A stretch of DNA of 64,000 nt from NCBI RefSeq assembly GCF_003014615.1, contig NZ_PYGI01000006.1:1-64000 (forward strand). Direction: 5' to 3'. Positions 45,634 through 56,228 of the stretch are shown one piece after another. The DNA comes from Marinobacterium halophilum. Lineage in GTDB: Bacteria; Pseudomonadota; Gammaproteobacteria; Pseudomonadales; Balneatricaceae. The position numbers were made by a program, and so were the translations under genes. Numbering within the stretch: the stretch's first letter is position 1; each line of letters begins with the position of its first letter. Under the pieces are notes generated by a model. It saw nothing but the letters and a program-made list of their open reading frames with translations. It had not been told where the DNA came from and searched no databases.

Positions 45634-48267
45634 ATGGGAAAAACCCTTGTCATTGTCGAGTCACCGGCAAAGGCCAAAACGATCAACAAGTATCTGGGCA
45701 GCCAGTATGTGGTCAAGTCGAGTGTGGGTCATATCCGTGATCTGCCGACCAGTGGCAGTGCCAGTAAAAGTGATCCTAAAGAACGTGCTCGCCAGGCGGC
45801 GTTGACCCGCAAGATGTCGCCGGATGAAAAGGCCGAGTACAAGAAGAAAAAGTCGTATCAGCAGCTGATCGCCCGCATGGGTGTTGATCCCGAGCATGAC
45901 TGGGAGGCGCACTATGAGATTCTTCCCGGCAAGGAAAAAGTGGTCGAAGAGCTGCGCAAACTGGCGCGCAATGCCGATGAAATCTATCTGGCAACGGATT
46001 TGGACCGCGAAGGGGAGGCAATTGCCTGGCACCTGCGTGAAGCGATCGGGGGCGATGAAAGCCGCTACCGGCGTGTCGTGTTCAATGAGATCACCAAGAA
46101 AGCGATTCAGGGGGCGTTTGAAGAGCCCGGCACCTTGGATCTGAATCGCGTTAATGCTCAGCAGGCGCGCCGTTTTCTTGACCGTGTCGTCGGTTACATG
46201 TTGTCACCGCTGTTGTGGGAAAAGATCGCCCGTGGTCTGTCGGCCGGTCGTGTTCAGTCGGTTGCCGTGCGCCTGATTGTCGAGCGTGAGCGTGAAATTC
46301 GCGCCTTCATCCCTGAAGAATACTGGGAAGTACACGCTGATACGAAAGCTGCCACCGAGACTGCGTTGCGTTTGCAGGTCAGCAAGCATGCCGGCAAGGC
46401 TTTCCGTCCACTGAGTGGCGACGAAACCGATGCGCACCTGGCCCGCTTGCGTGCTGGCACCTATCAGGTTGATAAGCGCGAAGACCGTCCGACCAGCAGC
46501 AAGCCGTCTGCGCCCTTCATTACGTCTACCTTGCAGCAGGCCGCCAGTACGCGGCTGAGCTTCGGTGTTAAGAAGACAATGATGTTGGCACAGCGTCTGT
46601 ATGAAGCCGGTTATATTACCTACATGCGTACCGACTCAACCAACTTGAGTGCGGAAGCGGTTGCCAACTGTCGTGAGTTCATTCAGCAGCAGTATGGCGA
46701 TGAGTATCTGCCGGAACAGCCAATCAGCTACAGCAGCAAGGAAGGCGCGCAGGAAGCACATGAAGCGATCCGTCCGTCTGATGTTGAGCTCAGTGTTGAG
46801 CAGCTGAAGGGGATGGAGCCGGACGCTCAGCGTTTGTATGACCTCATTCGTCGTCAGTTCATGGCCTGCCAGATGACTCCGGCTCGTTACACCAGTACCC
46901 GTATCCATGTGCGTTGTGGTGAGTACGAGCTGACCACCAAGGGGCGTATTCTGCGGTTTGATGGTTACACCCGTGTATTGCCGTCCAAGGGACGCAATGA
47001 CGAAGATATCATTCTGCCGGATATCCAGCAGGGTGAAACGTTGTCACTGGTGGAGCTGGATCCCAAGCAGCATTTCACCAAACCGGCACCGCGTTACAGC
47101 GAAGCCAGTCTGGTCAAGGAGTTGGAGAAGCGCGGAATCGGTCGTCCATCAACCTATGCGTCGATCATCTCCACGATTCAGGATCGTGGCTATGTCCAGG
47201 TGCAGGGTCGTCGTTTCTATGCGTGCAAGATGGGTGATATCGTTACCGAGCGTTTGAATGAGAACTTCGGCGATCTGATGGACTTCAGTTTCACGGCGCG
47301 TATGGAGCAGCGTCTGGATGAAGTGGCTCAGGGCAGTGTGGACTGGAAAGCACTGCTGAACGAGTTCTATCAGGGCTTCACTGAAAAATTGAAGGATGCG
47401 CAGGGCGAAGAGCATGGCATGCGGCCGAATACGCCGACGCCAACTGATATTGCTTGCCCTGAATGTGGCCGTCAGATGATGATCAGAACCGCCAGCACCG
47501 GCGTGTTCCTGGGATGTTCCGGTTACAGTTTGCCGCCCAAAGAGCGCTGCAAGTCGACTATTAACCTGATCCCCGGTGATGAGGTGGTCAGTGTTGATGG
47601 TGATGATGAAGAAGAATCCCGTATTCTGCGCAACAAGCACCGTTGCAAGCTTTGTGATGCAGCGATGGATTCTTACCTGATCGATGAAAAGCGTAAGTTG
47701 CATGTGTGTGGCAACAACCCTGACTGCAGTGGCTTTGAAGTTGAAGCCGGTAGTTTCCGCATCAAGGGCTATGATGGTCCCAGCATTGAGTGTGACAAGT
47801 GCGGTGCCGAGATGCAGTTGAAAACCGGCCGTTTCGGCAAGTTCTTCGGTTGTACCAATGCCGAGTGCAAGAATACCCGCAAGCTGCTCAAAAGCGGTGA
47901 GGCAGCACCTCCCAAGATGGACCCGGTGCCGATGCCTGAGTTGCAGTGTCAGAAAGTGGAAGATACTTATGTACTGCGTGATGGTGCCAGTGGCCTGTTC
48001 CTGGCTGCAAGCCAGTTTCCCAAAAAGCGTGAAACGCGTGCGCCGCTGGTTTCCGAGCTGGTACCGCACAAAAGCGAAATCGATCCCAAGTATGCATATT
48101 TGATGGATGCGCCGCAGAAGGACCCTGACGGTAATCCGGCAGTGGTACGCTTCAGCCGCAAGACCAAAGAGCAGTATGTGATGTCTGAGGTTGAAGGTAA
48201 GGCGACGGGCTGGAAGGCTTTCTATCGGGACGGTCGTTGGCAGGAGGAGCGGGGCAGCAAACGCTGA
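45634..48267 (+). CDS. topA: DNA topoisomerase I TopA
   Basis: TopA relaxes negative supercoils. The 877-residue protein has a Toprim domain ([13 protein letters not shown] at the start and [13 protein letters not shown] near 110), the active tyrosine in [13 protein letters not shown] near 325, and three zinc fingers in the C-terminal third (CPECGRQ, CKLCDAA, CDKCGAE, each with a second Cys pair). Length is close to the E. coli enzyme (865). AAGGA supports the start. Confidence 0.96.
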   Translation: MGKTLVIVESPAKAKTINKYLGSQYVVKSSVGHIRDLPTSGSASKSDPKERARQAALTRKMSPDEKAEYKKKKSYQQLIARMGVDPEHDWEAHYEILPGKEKVVEELRKLARNADEIYLATDLDREGEAIAWHLREAIGGDESRYRRVVFNEITKKAIQGAFEEPGTLDLNRVNAQQARRFLDRVVGYMLSPLLWEKIARGLSAGRVQSVAVRLIVEREREIRAFIPEEYWEVHADTKAATETALRLQVSKHAGKAFRPLSGDETDAHLARLRAGTYQVDKREDRPTSSKPSAPFITSTLQQAASTRLSFGVKKTMMLAQRLYEAGYITYMRTDSTNLSAEAVANCREFIQQQYGDEYLPEQPISYSSKEGAQEAHEAIRPSDVELSVEQLKGMEPDAQRLYDLIRRQFMACQMTPARYTSTRIHVRCGEYELTTKGRILRFDGYTRVLPSKGRNDEDIILPDIQQGETLSLVELDPKQHFTKPAPRYSEASLVKELEKRGIGRPSTYASIISTIQDRGYVQVQGRRFYACKMGDIVTERLNENFGDLMDFSFTARMEQRLDEVAQGSVDWKALLNEFYQGFTEKLKDAQGEEHGMRPNTPTPTDIACPECGRQMMIRTASTGVFLGCSGYSLPPKERCKSTINLIPGDEVVSVDGDDEEESRILRNKHRCKLCDAAMDSYLIDEKRKLHVCGNNPDCSGFEVEAGSFRIKGYDGPSIECDKCGAEMQLKTGRFGKFFGCTNAECKNTRKLLKSGEAAPPKMDPVPMPELQCQKVEDTYVLRDGASGLFLAASQFPKKRETRAPLVSELVPHKSEIDPKYAYLMDAPQKDPDGNPAVVRFSRKTKEQYVMSEVEGKATGWKAFYRDGRWQEERGSKR

Positions 48268-48301
48268 TCCGCCGTAATCAAAGGCACAAAAGGGAGCAGT
48301 A

Positions 48302-48832
48302 ATGATGAGTGATATCTACGCGGTACGTACCAATCAGAAGCTTAATTTTGCCCGCTTGCACATCAAGGCGTTGGTACAGGCGCAGGAGTCTCCGCAGTGG
48401 AGTCAGAATCCGCGTATCGAGTCTTATCACGAGTCGGTGCTGTTCTTTTTAGCCAGCGGTTATACTTCACTGTTGCGGGAAATTGCAGAAAACTACAATC
48501 TGGATGTGTCTCGCATCCATCATTTTTCTGATCTTGTCGAACAGCTGGAAGCGACCGTTCAGGAGTCTCCAGAAGCGCATGAGTTGGAAATTCTGGAGCG
48601 GGATACAAACAGTTGGCTGCACAAAATGCTGGCGGCCTACCAGTCGTGCTGGGATGCAGCTGACGATAAAGCCCAGCCTGTTGCCCGTGAGGGGAGTGTG
48701 TCGGAAATTCATGTGCTGCAGATCAACCCCAATCATGCGGAAGATCGGGACGTGCTGGCTGAATATAACGATTGGCTGCAGGCGTTTCGTGACCTGCTAG
48801 AACGTCTGCGCGCCAATATGCAGGAGTGGTGA
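48302..48832 (+). CDS. conserved hypothetical protein downstream of topA (DUF6586-like)
   Basis: The 176-residue soluble protein begins with NQKLNFARLHIKAL and has ESYHESVLFFLASGYTSLLREIAENY, matching a family of unknown function that follows topA in Pseudomonas (I believe DUF6586). It is all helical. It starts 34 bp after topA, with GGGAG as ribosome binding site, so it is probably co-transcribed. Function unknown. Confidence 0.72.
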   Translation: MMSDIYAVRTNQKLNFARLHIKALVQAQESPQWSQNPRIESYHESVLFFLASGYTSLLREIAENYNLDVSRIHHFSDLVEQLEATVQESPEAHELEILERDTNSWLHKMLAAYQSCWDAADDKAQPVAREGSVSEIHVLQINPNHAEDRDVLAEYNDWLQAFRDLLERLRANMQEW

Positions 48833-48907
48833 GCAGGTTTCAGCTGCGTCTCAATATTATGGCCTGGGCGCTGTCCTGTATGGCGGCCAGGCTCATCTGA
48901 TCCGGTA

Positions 48908-49519
48908 TCAGTTGCCTTGGCGAATAACGCCTACACCAAGCCCTTCAATGATCAGTTCCTGTTCGGAGAGATCCACTTCGATCGGGGCAAAATCATCGTT
49001 TTCTGCAATGAGAAATACTTTGCGGCCATCACGCTTGAAGCGTTTAACCGTGACTTCGTCGCCGATCCTGGCAACTACAACCTGCCCGTCCTGGGCGTTG
49101 GGTGTTTGATGCACGGCCAGTAAGTCGCCATCGAGAATGCCGATGTCTTTCATGCTCATGCCTTTGACTCTGAGCAGATAGTCGGCGCGGGGGCGAAAGA
49201 AATCGGCTGATATGGTGCATTGGTCTTCGACATGCTCCTGAGCGAGAATCGGCTCGCCCGCAGCAACCTGGCCGATGATGGGCAAGCCTTCAACGCGGGT
49301 GCTGGTGTCAGTTTCCGGCAGGCGGATACCGCGCGATGTGCCTTTGGTCAGCTCGATGGCCCCTTTGCGAGCCAGTGCCTTGAGGTGCTCCTCGGCAGCG
49401 TTGGCGGAGCGAAAGCCCAGTTTCAGGGCAATATCGGCCCGTGTGGGTGGGTAGCCGGTTGTATCAATGTGATCTCTGATGCACTCGAGTACTTCGGTCT
49501 GGCGTTTGGTCAGTTTCAT
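48908..49519 (-). CDS. lexA: SOS repressor LexA
   Basis: LexA represses DNA-damage genes and cleaves itself when RecA is activated. The 203-residue protein has a winged helix with [21 protein letters not shown] near 27-47, the cleavage site AAGEPI near 84-89, the catalytic Ser in [10 protein letters not shown] and Lys in VTVKRF. Two SOS boxes lie between it and dinG. Confidence 0.96.
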   Translation of the reverse strand: MKLTKRQTEVLECIRDHIDTTGYPPTRADIALKLGFRSANAAEEHLKALARKGAIELTKGTSRGIRLPETDTSTRVEGLPIIGQVAAGEPILAQEHVEDQCTISADFFRPRADYLLRVKGMSMKDIGILDGDLLAVHQTPNAQDGQVVVARIGDEVTVKRFKRDGRKVFLIAENDDFAPIEVDLSEQELIIEGLGVGVIRQGN

Positions 49520-49543
49520 GGCGGCCGTTACTCAATCGATTTA

Positions 49544-49559
49544 CTGTGATTTTATACAG
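49544..49559. promoter_or_regulatory. LexA binding site (SOS box 1)
   Basis: CTGTGATTTTATACAG matches CTGT-N8-ACAG exactly at both ends and lies 25 bp before lexA, as expected for autoregulation. Confidence 0.88.
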
Positions 49560-49583
49560 GGAGCTTTTAGGGTCAAGCATTAT

Positions 49584-49599
49584 CTGTCTATACATCCAG
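49584..49599. promoter_or_regulatory. LexA binding site (SOS box 2)
   Basis: CTGTCTATACATCCAG has CTG-N10-CAG with one deviation in the ACAG half. It lies 44 bp before dinG and 40 bp from the first box, so both genes may be controlled together. Confidence 0.65.
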
Positions 49600-49642
49600 T
49601 ATCTTGCTAAAATTTGCGCCAATGATTGAGTGAGGAAATAGA

Positions 49643-51754
49643 GTGCTGAGCGACGCGCAAAAACAGGAGATACAAGGGGCCTATAGCCGCTTTCTCAAGA
49701 GCAGGGGCCTGACGGCGCGTCCGGCTCAGAAGCAGATGGTGGCCGCCGTGGCGCGTACTTTGGCTGCTGCGGGCAGCTCTGTCGGCGAGGCCGACGATAA
49801 ACCGGTTGTTGGCGTGGTTGAAGCGGGTACGGGCACCGGTAAAACGATTGCATACCTGCTGGCAGCCATTCCATTGGCGCGGGCAAAGGAGTGTCGACTG
49901 GTTCTGTCGACCGCAACCGTTGCCTTGCAGGAGCAGCTGGTTAACAAGGATCTGCCCGAAGTTGAAGAGCATGCTGCCCTGCCGATGAAATATCGTCTGG
50001 CGAAGGGACGCGGGCGCTATCTATGTCTCAATAAGGTTGAAAACCTTCTGGAACAGCAGGGTGTGTATGGCCAAATCGCGCTGTACGAAGATGAAGCACA
50101 GGAGCAACTGCCTGCCGAAACGTTATTGCGTTATCAGGGCTTGATGGATGAGTATGCTGCCGGTCGCTGGGATGGCGATCGTGATGCGCTGAGCGAAGAG
50201 ATCGATGATCGCATCTGGCAGCCGCTGACCAGTGATCATATGCAGTGCAGCAACCGCCGTTGCTTGAACTTCAGTGCCTGTCCTTTTTACCGTTCCCGCG
50301 ATCGCCTTGAAGAAGCGGATGTGATCGTCGCTAATCATGACCTGGTGCTGGCCGATCTGGCATTGGGGGGTGGTGCAATTCTGCCTGAGCCTGAAAAGAC
50401 CATCTATATTTTTGATGAGGGTCATCACCTGGCCGATAAGGCCAGTGGTCATTTTGCCTTTGGTGCACGTCTTGATGGCAGTCGACGTGTGCTGCGTTCG
50501 GCGCAAAAACAATTGTCGCAGATGCTGACAGATACCGGTTCGGCGGCTCAACTGACGGCGCCGGTTGAGCGTTTGCACCGTCCAATGGAAGACATGACGC
50601 TGGCGCTGGAGCAGCTGGAGCTGTTGCTGAGACCGTTGATGAGCGAGCATCCGAAAGAGCGTTACCGCTTCCCCGGTGGCAAGCTGCCGGCACCGCTTAT
50701 TGAGCCCAGTGCTGCACTGGCAGCAGCAGCAGATCGTGCCCAACAGCAGCTGGAGCAGATCGTTGATGTGCTCAAGGAAGCTCTGGAAGGCGGTGTTGCT
50801 GATGTGCCTCGTGGTGCAGCAGAACGCTGGTTCCCTCAGCTGGGTAGTCTGTGGGGGCGGGTGCAGCATATTGCGTGGCTGGCGCACAGCTATGCCCGTG
50901 AGGATGTTGAAGGCAAGTCGCCGACAGCTCGCTGGATTACGAAAATCGAAAGCCCCGGCAGTGATGATCTGGAGCTTCGCAGTGCGCCGGTGTCCGCTGC
51001 TGATACTCTTTCCGAACATCTGTGGCAGGCGTGTCATGCCGCGATTATCACCTCGGCGACGCTGACGGCGCTGGGACGTTTTGATCAGCTGTTTGCCTCC
51101 CTGGGCTTGCCTGCAGATACGGCAGCAATACGGCTGGATAGCCCCTTCGATTATGCCCGCTGTGGCGTGTTGCAGGTGCCCTCGATGAAGACCGACCCCA
51201 GCCAGCCCGAGGCGCATACCCAGGAGGTACTTGAGATTCTGAATGAACAGTTGCCGGCGGTGAAGGCCGGGCTGGTGTTGTTCAGCTCCTGGCGGCAAAT
51301 GCGCTCGGTACTTGAAGGTCTGGATGAATCCATTAAAAATAACGTGTTGGCGCAGGGCGAGTACAGCAAGCAGGAAACACTGCGGCGTCACCGGGCATGT
51401 ATTGATGGAGACAAGCCCAGTATTATTTTCGGACTGGCATCGTTTGCCGAGGGGGTTGACCTCCCCGGACGTTACCTGACCGATGTATTTATTACCAAAC
51501 TGCCGTTCAGTGTCCCGGATGATCCGGTCGATGCTACTATGGCGGAATGGATTGAGGCGCGTGGTGGAAATGCCTTTACCGACTGGACTGTTCCGGCTGC
51601 ATCAATGCGCCTGACTCAGGCCGTCGGGCGTCTGCTGCGAACGGAACAGGACACGGGGCGTGTTGTCTTGCTGGATCGTCGTGTTGTGACGCGACGCTAT
51701 GGGCGACAACTGTTAGACTCTCTTCCTCCGTTTCGGCGCGAAATCAACCGTTAA
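49643..51754 (+). CDS. dinG: ATP-dependent DNA helicase DinG
   Basis: DinG is a 5'-3' iron-sulfur helicase of the XPD family, induced by DNA damage. The 703-residue protein has Walker A EAGTGTGKT near 56, iron-sulfur cysteines at RYLCLNKVE (about 130) and CSNRRCLNFSACPF (about 200), a DEGHH box near 255, and the motif VI QAVGRLLRTEQDTG near 650. GTG start with GAGGA upstream. Divergent from lexA with SOS boxes between. Confidence 0.93.
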   Translation: MLSDAQKQEIQGAYSRFLKSRGLTARPAQKQMVAAVARTLAAAGSSVGEADDKPVVGVVEAGTGTGKTIAYLLAAIPLARAKECRLVLSTATVALQEQLVNKDLPEVEEHAALPMKYRLAKGRGRYLCLNKVENLLEQQGVYGQIALYEDEAQEQLPAETLLRYQGLMDEYAAGRWDGDRDALSEEIDDRIWQPLTSDHMQCSNRRCLNFSACPFYRSRDRLEEADVIVANHDLVLADLALGGGAILPEPEKTIYIFDEGHHLADKASGHFAFGARLDGSRRVLRSAQKQLSQMLTDTGSAAQLTAPVERLHRPMEDMTLALEQLELLLRPLMSEHPKERYRFPGGKLPAPLIEPSAALAAAADRAQQQLEQIVDVLKEALEGGVADVPRGAAERWFPQLGSLWGRVQHIAWLAHSYAREDVEGKSPTARWITKIESPGSDDLELRSAPVSAADTLSEHLWQACHAAIITSATLTALGRFDQLFASLGLPADTAAIRLDSPFDYARCGVLQVPSMKTDPSQPEAHTQEVLEILNEQLPAVKAGLVLFSSWRQMRSVLEGLDESIKNNVLAQGEYSKQETLRRHRACIDGDKPSIIFGLASFAEGVDLPGRYLTDVFITKLPFSVPDDPVDATMAEWIEARGGNAFTDWTVPAASMRLTQAVGRLLRTEQDTGRVVLLDRRVVTRRYGRQLLDSLPPFRREINR

Positions 51755-51759
51755 TTTGA

Positions 51760-53598
51760 ATGGATCCGATCTTGAGTACTGAAGACACACAGACCACAGC
51801 TGCAGCCAGCTCAGAGCAGAAGTCCAACAGCAACCGTCCGCGTCGCCGTCGTCGTTCACGCAAGCCGCGTGATGCAGGTGCTCAGCAGAGCGGTTGGTCA
51901 CCGGTAATGTTCAAAGTGCCGGTCGTGGAGGGCAAACGCCGTTTTCACGATTTCGGACTGCCAGACCTGCTGATGCGGGCTATTGCCGATCTTGGTTTCG
52001 AATATTGTACGCCGATTCAGGCCGCGACGATTCCGCATGCGTTGCAGGGTCGTGACCTGATCGGTAAAGCACAGACAGGTACCGGAAAAACCGCAGCGTT
52101 CCTGATCGGTATCATGACCGATCTGCTGGACTACCCGCTGGAAGGCGAGCGTAAACACGGAGAGCCTCGTGTACTGATTATTGCTCCGACTCGTGAGCTG
52201 GCGCTGCAGATCGCAGCGGATGCCGAAGGGCTCGGCAAGTACACTGACCTGTCGGTTGTTTCGCTGGTTGGCGGTATGGATTACGAGCAGCAACGCAGCG
52301 CGTTGGCGGCCAAGCCGGTTGATATTCTGGTAGCGACTCCAGGTCGCCTGATCGACTTTGTTCGTTCCAAGGAAGTTGATCTGTACCAGGTTGAAGTGCT
52401 GGTGCTGGACGAAGCGGACCGCATGCTCAGCATGGGTTTCATCCCTGACGTGCGCACCATCATTCGGCAGACGCCGCGCAAGGGGGCCGAGCGCCAGACC
52501 TTGCTGTACAGCGCAACGTTCACTGATGAAGTGATGCGCCTGGCCGAGCAGTGGACGCATGAGCCGATCACCATCGAGATGGAGTCCGAGCGCAAGACGA
52601 CTGACAACGTGGCACAGAAGGTGTTCCTGGTGTCCAGTCATGAAAAATACCTGCTGTTGCGCAATTATTTGCGGATCAACGGTATCGAGCGTGCAATCGT
52701 ATTTGGCAATCGTCGTCACGAAACCCGCGCCTTGGCAGATCGTCTGTGCAAGGATGGAATCAAGGCGGCACTGATGTCTGGCGAGATTCCGCAGAACAAG
52801 CGCTTGCGTACGCTGGAAGATTTCCGCAGCGGCAAGATTGAAGTGCTGGTGGCGACGGATGTTGCGGGTCGTGGTATCCATATCGATGGTGTTACTCATG
52901 TCATCAACTACCAGCTGCCGGAAGATGCTGATGATTACGTGCATCGCATCGGTCGTACCGGTCGTGCCGGGCAGAATGGCACTTCGATCTGTTTCGCCTG
53001 CGAAGATGACTCTTTCCTGATCCCGGATATTGAGCGTCAAACCGGCGTCAAGCTGGAGTGTATTCATCCGGGTGCTGAATTGTTGCAACCGCTGGACGCT
53101 GCGCCGGTTGCTGAGTCGGAAGCCGTTGAGGCGGATGCTGCGGCTGAGCCGGTTGTTGAAGAAGTCGCGACAGTCGAGACGCCTGATGCGGATGCCGCAG
53201 GCGTTGAAGAGGCTGCCGAGCAGGTTGATATTGAACCGGTTCAGTCCGCTGCTGTTGCAGTTGAAGAAACGGTTGCCGAAGCGCCGTCAGTCGACAGTGA
53301 GCGTCAGGTCGATGAGATGATGATGGTTGCCCAGTCCGATGATGCACCGGTTGTTGCTGCAGAAAAAGTAGTTGAAACGCCGTCTGTTGATGATGAACCT
53401 GTTGTCGCAGAAGCGGTAGAGTCGACAGCATCGGCTGAACAAGCTGAACAAGCTGAACAAGCTGAACAAGCTGAACAAGCTGAACAAGCTGAACAAGCTG
53501 AACAAGCTGAACAAGCTGAACAAGCTGAACAAGCTGAACAAGCTGAACAAGCTGAACAAGCTGAAAAGGTTGAAGGGGACAAGCGGGCCGATAAATGA
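51760..53598 (+). CDS. rhlB: DEAD-box RNA helicase RhlB with repetitive acidic tail
   Basis: The 612-residue protein begins with a basic Arg-rich segment, then the helicase core: AQTGTGKT near 105, [26 protein letters not shown] and [11 protein letters not shown] near 395. It fits the RhlB group, which unwinds RNA in the degradosome. After about residue 440 comes an acidic Val/Ala/Glu/Asp-rich tail of about 170 residues ending in 14 perfect Ala-Glu-Gln repeats (see the repeat). Such a tail is much longer than in E. coli RhlB (421 aa). It starts 6 bp after dinG without a clear ribosome binding site, so it may be coupled. Confidence 0.88.
   Translation: MDPILSTEDTQTTAAASSEQKSNSNRPRRRRRSRKPRDAGAQQSGWSPVMFKVPVVEGKRRFHDFGLPDLLMRAIADLGFEYCTPIQAATIPHALQGRDLIGKAQTGTGKTAAFLIGIMTDLLDYPLEGERKHGEPRVLIIAPTRELALQIAADAEGLGKYTDLSVVSLVGGMDYEQQRSALAAKPVDILVATPGRLIDFVRSKEVDLYQVEVLVLDEADRMLSMGFIPDVRTIIRQTPRKGAERQTLLYSATFTDEVMRLAEQWTHEPITIEMESERKTTDNVAQKVFLVSSHEKYLLLRNYLRINGIERAIVFGNRRHETRALADRLCKDGIKAALMSGEIPQNKRLRTLEDFRSGKIEVLVATDVAGRGIHIDGVTHVINYQLPEDADDYVHRIGRTGRAGQNGTSICFACEDDSFLIPDIERQTGVKLECIHPGAELLQPLDAAPVAESEAVEADAAAEPVVEEVATVETPDADAAGVEEAAEQVDIEPVQSAAVAVEETVAEAPSVDSERQVDEMMMVAQSDDAPVVAAEKVVETPSVDDEPVVAEAVESTASAEQAEQAEQAEQAEQAEQAEQAEQAEQAEQAEQAEQAEQAEQAEKVEGDKRADK
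53434..53559 (+). repeat. 14 perfect tandem copies of GCTGAACAA in rhlB
   Basis: The 9-bp unit GCTGAACAA is repeated 14 times without a mismatch, followed by one altered copy (GCTGAAAAG). Each unit codes Ala-Glu-Gln. Changes in copy number keep the frame, so this is a likely variable repeat. Confidence 0.97.
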
Positions 53599-53807
53599 GT
53601 GACAAGCATAATCTGCAGCGGATAAGCACGGTGCTGGCGATTATCGCCAGTGCCTTTTTTGCAGCTGTGGCGATTGCGGGATTCCAGCGTACCGGAGATA
53701 TGATGCAGCTATTGCTGTTTTTGGCTCTGGCGCTGGCGTCGTATGTAATCGTGAAAGGTCTGTTTTTAGGCATTGGGCGTCTTCTGGATAAGATTGATCC
53801 TTCCTGA
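53595..53807 (+). CDS. small two-helix membrane protein
   Basis: The 70-residue protein overlaps the helicase stop by ATGA. Hydrophobic segments lie at about 10-30 ([20 protein letters not shown]) and 37-58. I recognise no family. Coupling suggests co-expression with the helicase or with the following gpsA. Confidence 0.65.
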   Translation: MSDKHNLQRISTVLAIIASAFFAAVAIAGFQRTGDMMQLLLFLALALASYVIVKGLFLGIGRLLDKIDPS

Positions 53808-53851
53808 TGCGCCCGTGTCCGGCCCCCTGTGGTCATTCTGAGGGAGAATAT

Positions 53852-54880
53852 ATGCATTCCCAGCCCCCTGTGGCCGTCCTGGGCGGCGGCAGCTTCGGTA
53901 CTGTACTGGCCAATCTGATGGCTGAAAAAGGGCTTGAGGTGCGGCTCTGGATGCGCAATCAAGCTGCCGTTGATGCGATCAATCAGACGCGGTGCAATGA
54001 GCGTTATCTGCCCGGATATACGCTGGCACCCACGCTGACCGCCACCACCGATCTGGCGCAGGCATTGGTCGATGTGGAAGCGGTGTTTATCGCCATTCCC
54101 AGTGGTGCCTTTCGCGAAGTGCTGCGCCGTGCCGCGCCCATGTTAACGCCGGAACAGTATCTGATCAGCACTACGAAAGGTATTGAAGCCGGTACTTTTT
54201 GTTTGATGAGCCAAGTTGTGGAGCAGGAATGCCCGCAAGCGCGTGTCGGCGTTCTGAGTGGTCCTAACCTGGCCAAGGAAGTTGCACAGAAACAACTTAC
54301 GGCTACCGTGATAGCCAGTGCCGATGCCGAACTGCGCGAATGTGTGCAGAAACTGCTGCATACATCCTACTTCCGTGTTTATGCCAGTACCGACAGCTAT
54401 GGTGTTGAGCTGGGGGGTACGCTCAAGAATATATATGCTATCGCTGCTGGTCTCAGTGCTGCGCTCGGCATGGGCGAGAATACGAAAAGCATGCTGATGA
54501 CGCGCAGCCTGGCGGAAATGAGTCGCTTTGCCGTGAGTCTCGGTGCTAACCCGTTTACCTTCCTGGGGTTGGCGGGGGTAGGTGATCTCATCGTGACTTG
54601 CATGTCGCCGCTGAGTCGCAACTACCGTGTCGGTTATGCGCTCGGTGAAGGTAAAACGCTGGATCAGGCAGTTGCTGCGCTCGGTGAAGTGGCTGAAGGC
54701 GTTAATACGCTCCGTCTGGTCAAGGAAAAGGCGGAGAGCCTGGATATCTACATGCCGTTGGTGGCCGGTTTGTACGAAGTGGTGTTCAACCATGCGCCCG
54801 TGAAAGAGGTTGCGCGTGGAATGATGCTTAACGTGCAGAGTACCGATGTGGAATTTGTCCTGCCGCGTCAGGATTCCTGA
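53852..54880 (+). CDS. gpsA: glycerol-3-phosphate dehydrogenase GpsA
   Basis: GpsA makes sn-glycerol-3-phosphate for phospholipids using NAD(P)H. The 342-residue protein has the nucleotide motif [14 protein letters not shown] near 8-22, [10 protein letters not shown] near 140, and the catalytic Lys in [20 protein letters not shown] supports the ATG at 53852. Its stop overlaps the next start by one base. Confidence 0.94.
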   Translation: MHSQPPVAVLGGGSFGTVLANLMAEKGLEVRLWMRNQAAVDAINQTRCNERYLPGYTLAPTLTATTDLAQALVDVEAVFIAIPSGAFREVLRRAAPMLTPEQYLISTTKGIEAGTFCLMSQVVEQECPQARVGVLSGPNLAKEVAQKQLTATVIASADAELRECVQKLLHTSYFRVYASTDSYGVELGGTLKNIYAIAAGLSAALGMGENTKSMLMTRSLAEMSRFAVSLGANPFTFLGLAGVGDLIVTCMSPLSRNYRVGYALGEGKTLDQAVAALGEVAEGVNTLRLVKEKAESLDIYMPLVAGLYEVVFNHAPVKEVARGMMLNVQSTDVEFVLPRQDS

Positions 54881-55341
54881 TGCGCTTGGTTATTCTGCGC
54901 CACGCCGAGGCATATGCAGGTGCCGATGATGATCCACTCCGGCAGTTGACGCCTCACGGGCAGGCCCAGAGCCATGTCATGCGAGGGCAGTTGGAATCAC
55001 TATTGGGAGACTATCGTGTCCTCAGTAGTCCTTGGGAGAGGGCTCGGACCACAGCGGGAGCACTAACCCTGCCCGCTGATCTTGATACCTCCGAGCAATT
55101 GGTACCAACAGGTCGAATGGCCGTCGTAGCCGCTGCGCTGGAGCCGTTTTTTGCATCAGAACGGCCATTGGTTGTGGTGACGCATCAGCCCCTCTGTGGG
55201 CGCTTGATTCATTGGTTGTCTGACGGTAGTCAGCAATCGTTGCCCATTGCGCCCTGCAGTGGGGCGCTTCTCGAACTCGACTGGCCTGCAGCGGGCATGG
55301 GCCGTTTGATCCGTTGGCTTGATGCCGATCCCTCCTCCTGA
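54880..55341 (+). CDS. sixA: phosphohistidine phosphatase SixA
   Basis: The 153-residue protein has the histidine-phosphatase signature VILRHAEAYAG with the catalytic His, and SSPWERARTTA and VTHQPLCGRL with the second His. SixA dephosphorylates HPt domains or phosphotransferase components. Overlaps gpsA by one base. Confidence 0.88.
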   Translation: MRLVILRHAEAYAGADDDPLRQLTPHGQAQSHVMRGQLESLLGDYRVLSSPWERARTTAGALTLPADLDTSEQLVPTGRMAVVAAALEPFFASERPLVVVTHQPLCGRLIHWLSDGSQQSLPIAPCSGALLELDWPAAGMGRLIRWLDADPSS

Positions 55342-55355
55342 AAGAGATCTAATCC

Positions 55356-56228
55356 ATGGTCGAAGATGAGCTACGCTTTGAAGTCAACGGTCAGCTTATG
55401 GCGGCCCGTGCGATCGGACCGTGCGATGGCATGCGGGTATTGGCCTTGCATGGATGGCTGGATAATGCAGCCAGTTTCAGGGCGCTGGAGCCACATCTTG
55501 ATGGCATCAGGCTGGTCGCCATTGATCTTGTTGGTCATGGGTACTCGGCACATCGGCCAGAAGCAATGCCGTACTACATTTGGGATAACGTATCCGATGT
55601 GTTGGCCATTGCCGATGAGCTGGGTTGGGAGCAGTTTCATCTGTTGGGGCATTCGATGGGGGCAGGTATTTCTGTGCTTTTGGCAGGTGCGATGCCGGAG
55701 CGAGTGTTGAGCCTGGTGATGCTGGAGGGGTTGGCGCCTCAAGCTGACGCGCCTGAGGAATTACCGGAAAAGATGGCATTGGCGATCAAGCGCCGTCAGC
55801 GCAAGGCGCGCAGCCCCAGATTATATGCCGAGATGGAGGATGCCGTTGCTGCACGGGTCAGTGGTCGTTTCCCTGTCACCGAGCAGGCGGCACGCTGGCT
55901 GGTGGAGCGTTCCATCGTGCATACTGCCAAAGGGTTCCGCTGGCGCAGTGATCCGGCATTGGCGCTGCCTTCGGTGCTGCGCATGTCGGAGGATCAGATT
56001 CGTGCCTTTCTGCGTCGCATCAGCGCACCCTCTCTGCTGATCATGGGGACCGACGGTATCGGGACGCCATTGTTGGATGAGCGGGCAGAGCTGATTTCCC
56101 AATTACAGCGTAAACAATTTGCAGGCAACCATCATTTGCATATGGAGGTGGGGCCAGCTCGTCAGATTGCTGCGGCGATCAATGCGTTCTATTCAGAACT
56201 GTGTCGCTGTCGAGGGAGTGAGTCATGA
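55356..56228 (+). CDS. alpha/beta-hydrolase
   Basis: The 290-residue protein has an alpha/beta-hydrolase fold: LALHGWLDNAASF near 30, the nucleophile in LLGHSMGAGIS near 98, MGTDGIG near 230, and a His in NHHLHME near 255. Family includes epoxide hydrolases and lipases; the substrate is not known. It has no signal. Overlaps the next gene by ATGA. Confidence 0.8.
   Translation: MVEDELRFEVNGQLMAARAIGPCDGMRVLALHGWLDNAASFRALEPHLDGIRLVAIDLVGHGYSAHRPEAMPYYIWDNVSDVLAIADELGWEQFHLLGHSMGAGISVLLAGAMPERVLSLVMLEGLAPQADAPEELPEKMALAIKRRQRKARSPRLYAEMEDAVAARVSGRFPVTEQAARWLVERSIVHTAKGFRWRSDPALALPSVLRMSEDQIRAFLRRISAPSLLIMGTDGIGTPLLDERAELISQLQRKQFAGNHHLHMEVGPARQIAAAINAFYSELCRCRGSES

Noticed and set aside
53048-53962. 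Long antisense frame with Leu-Val-Gln repeats opposite rhlB, and other Phe-Ser-Leu / Ala-Cys-Ser repeat frames
   Set aside because: All are shadows of the 9-bp repeat, which leaves every frame open.
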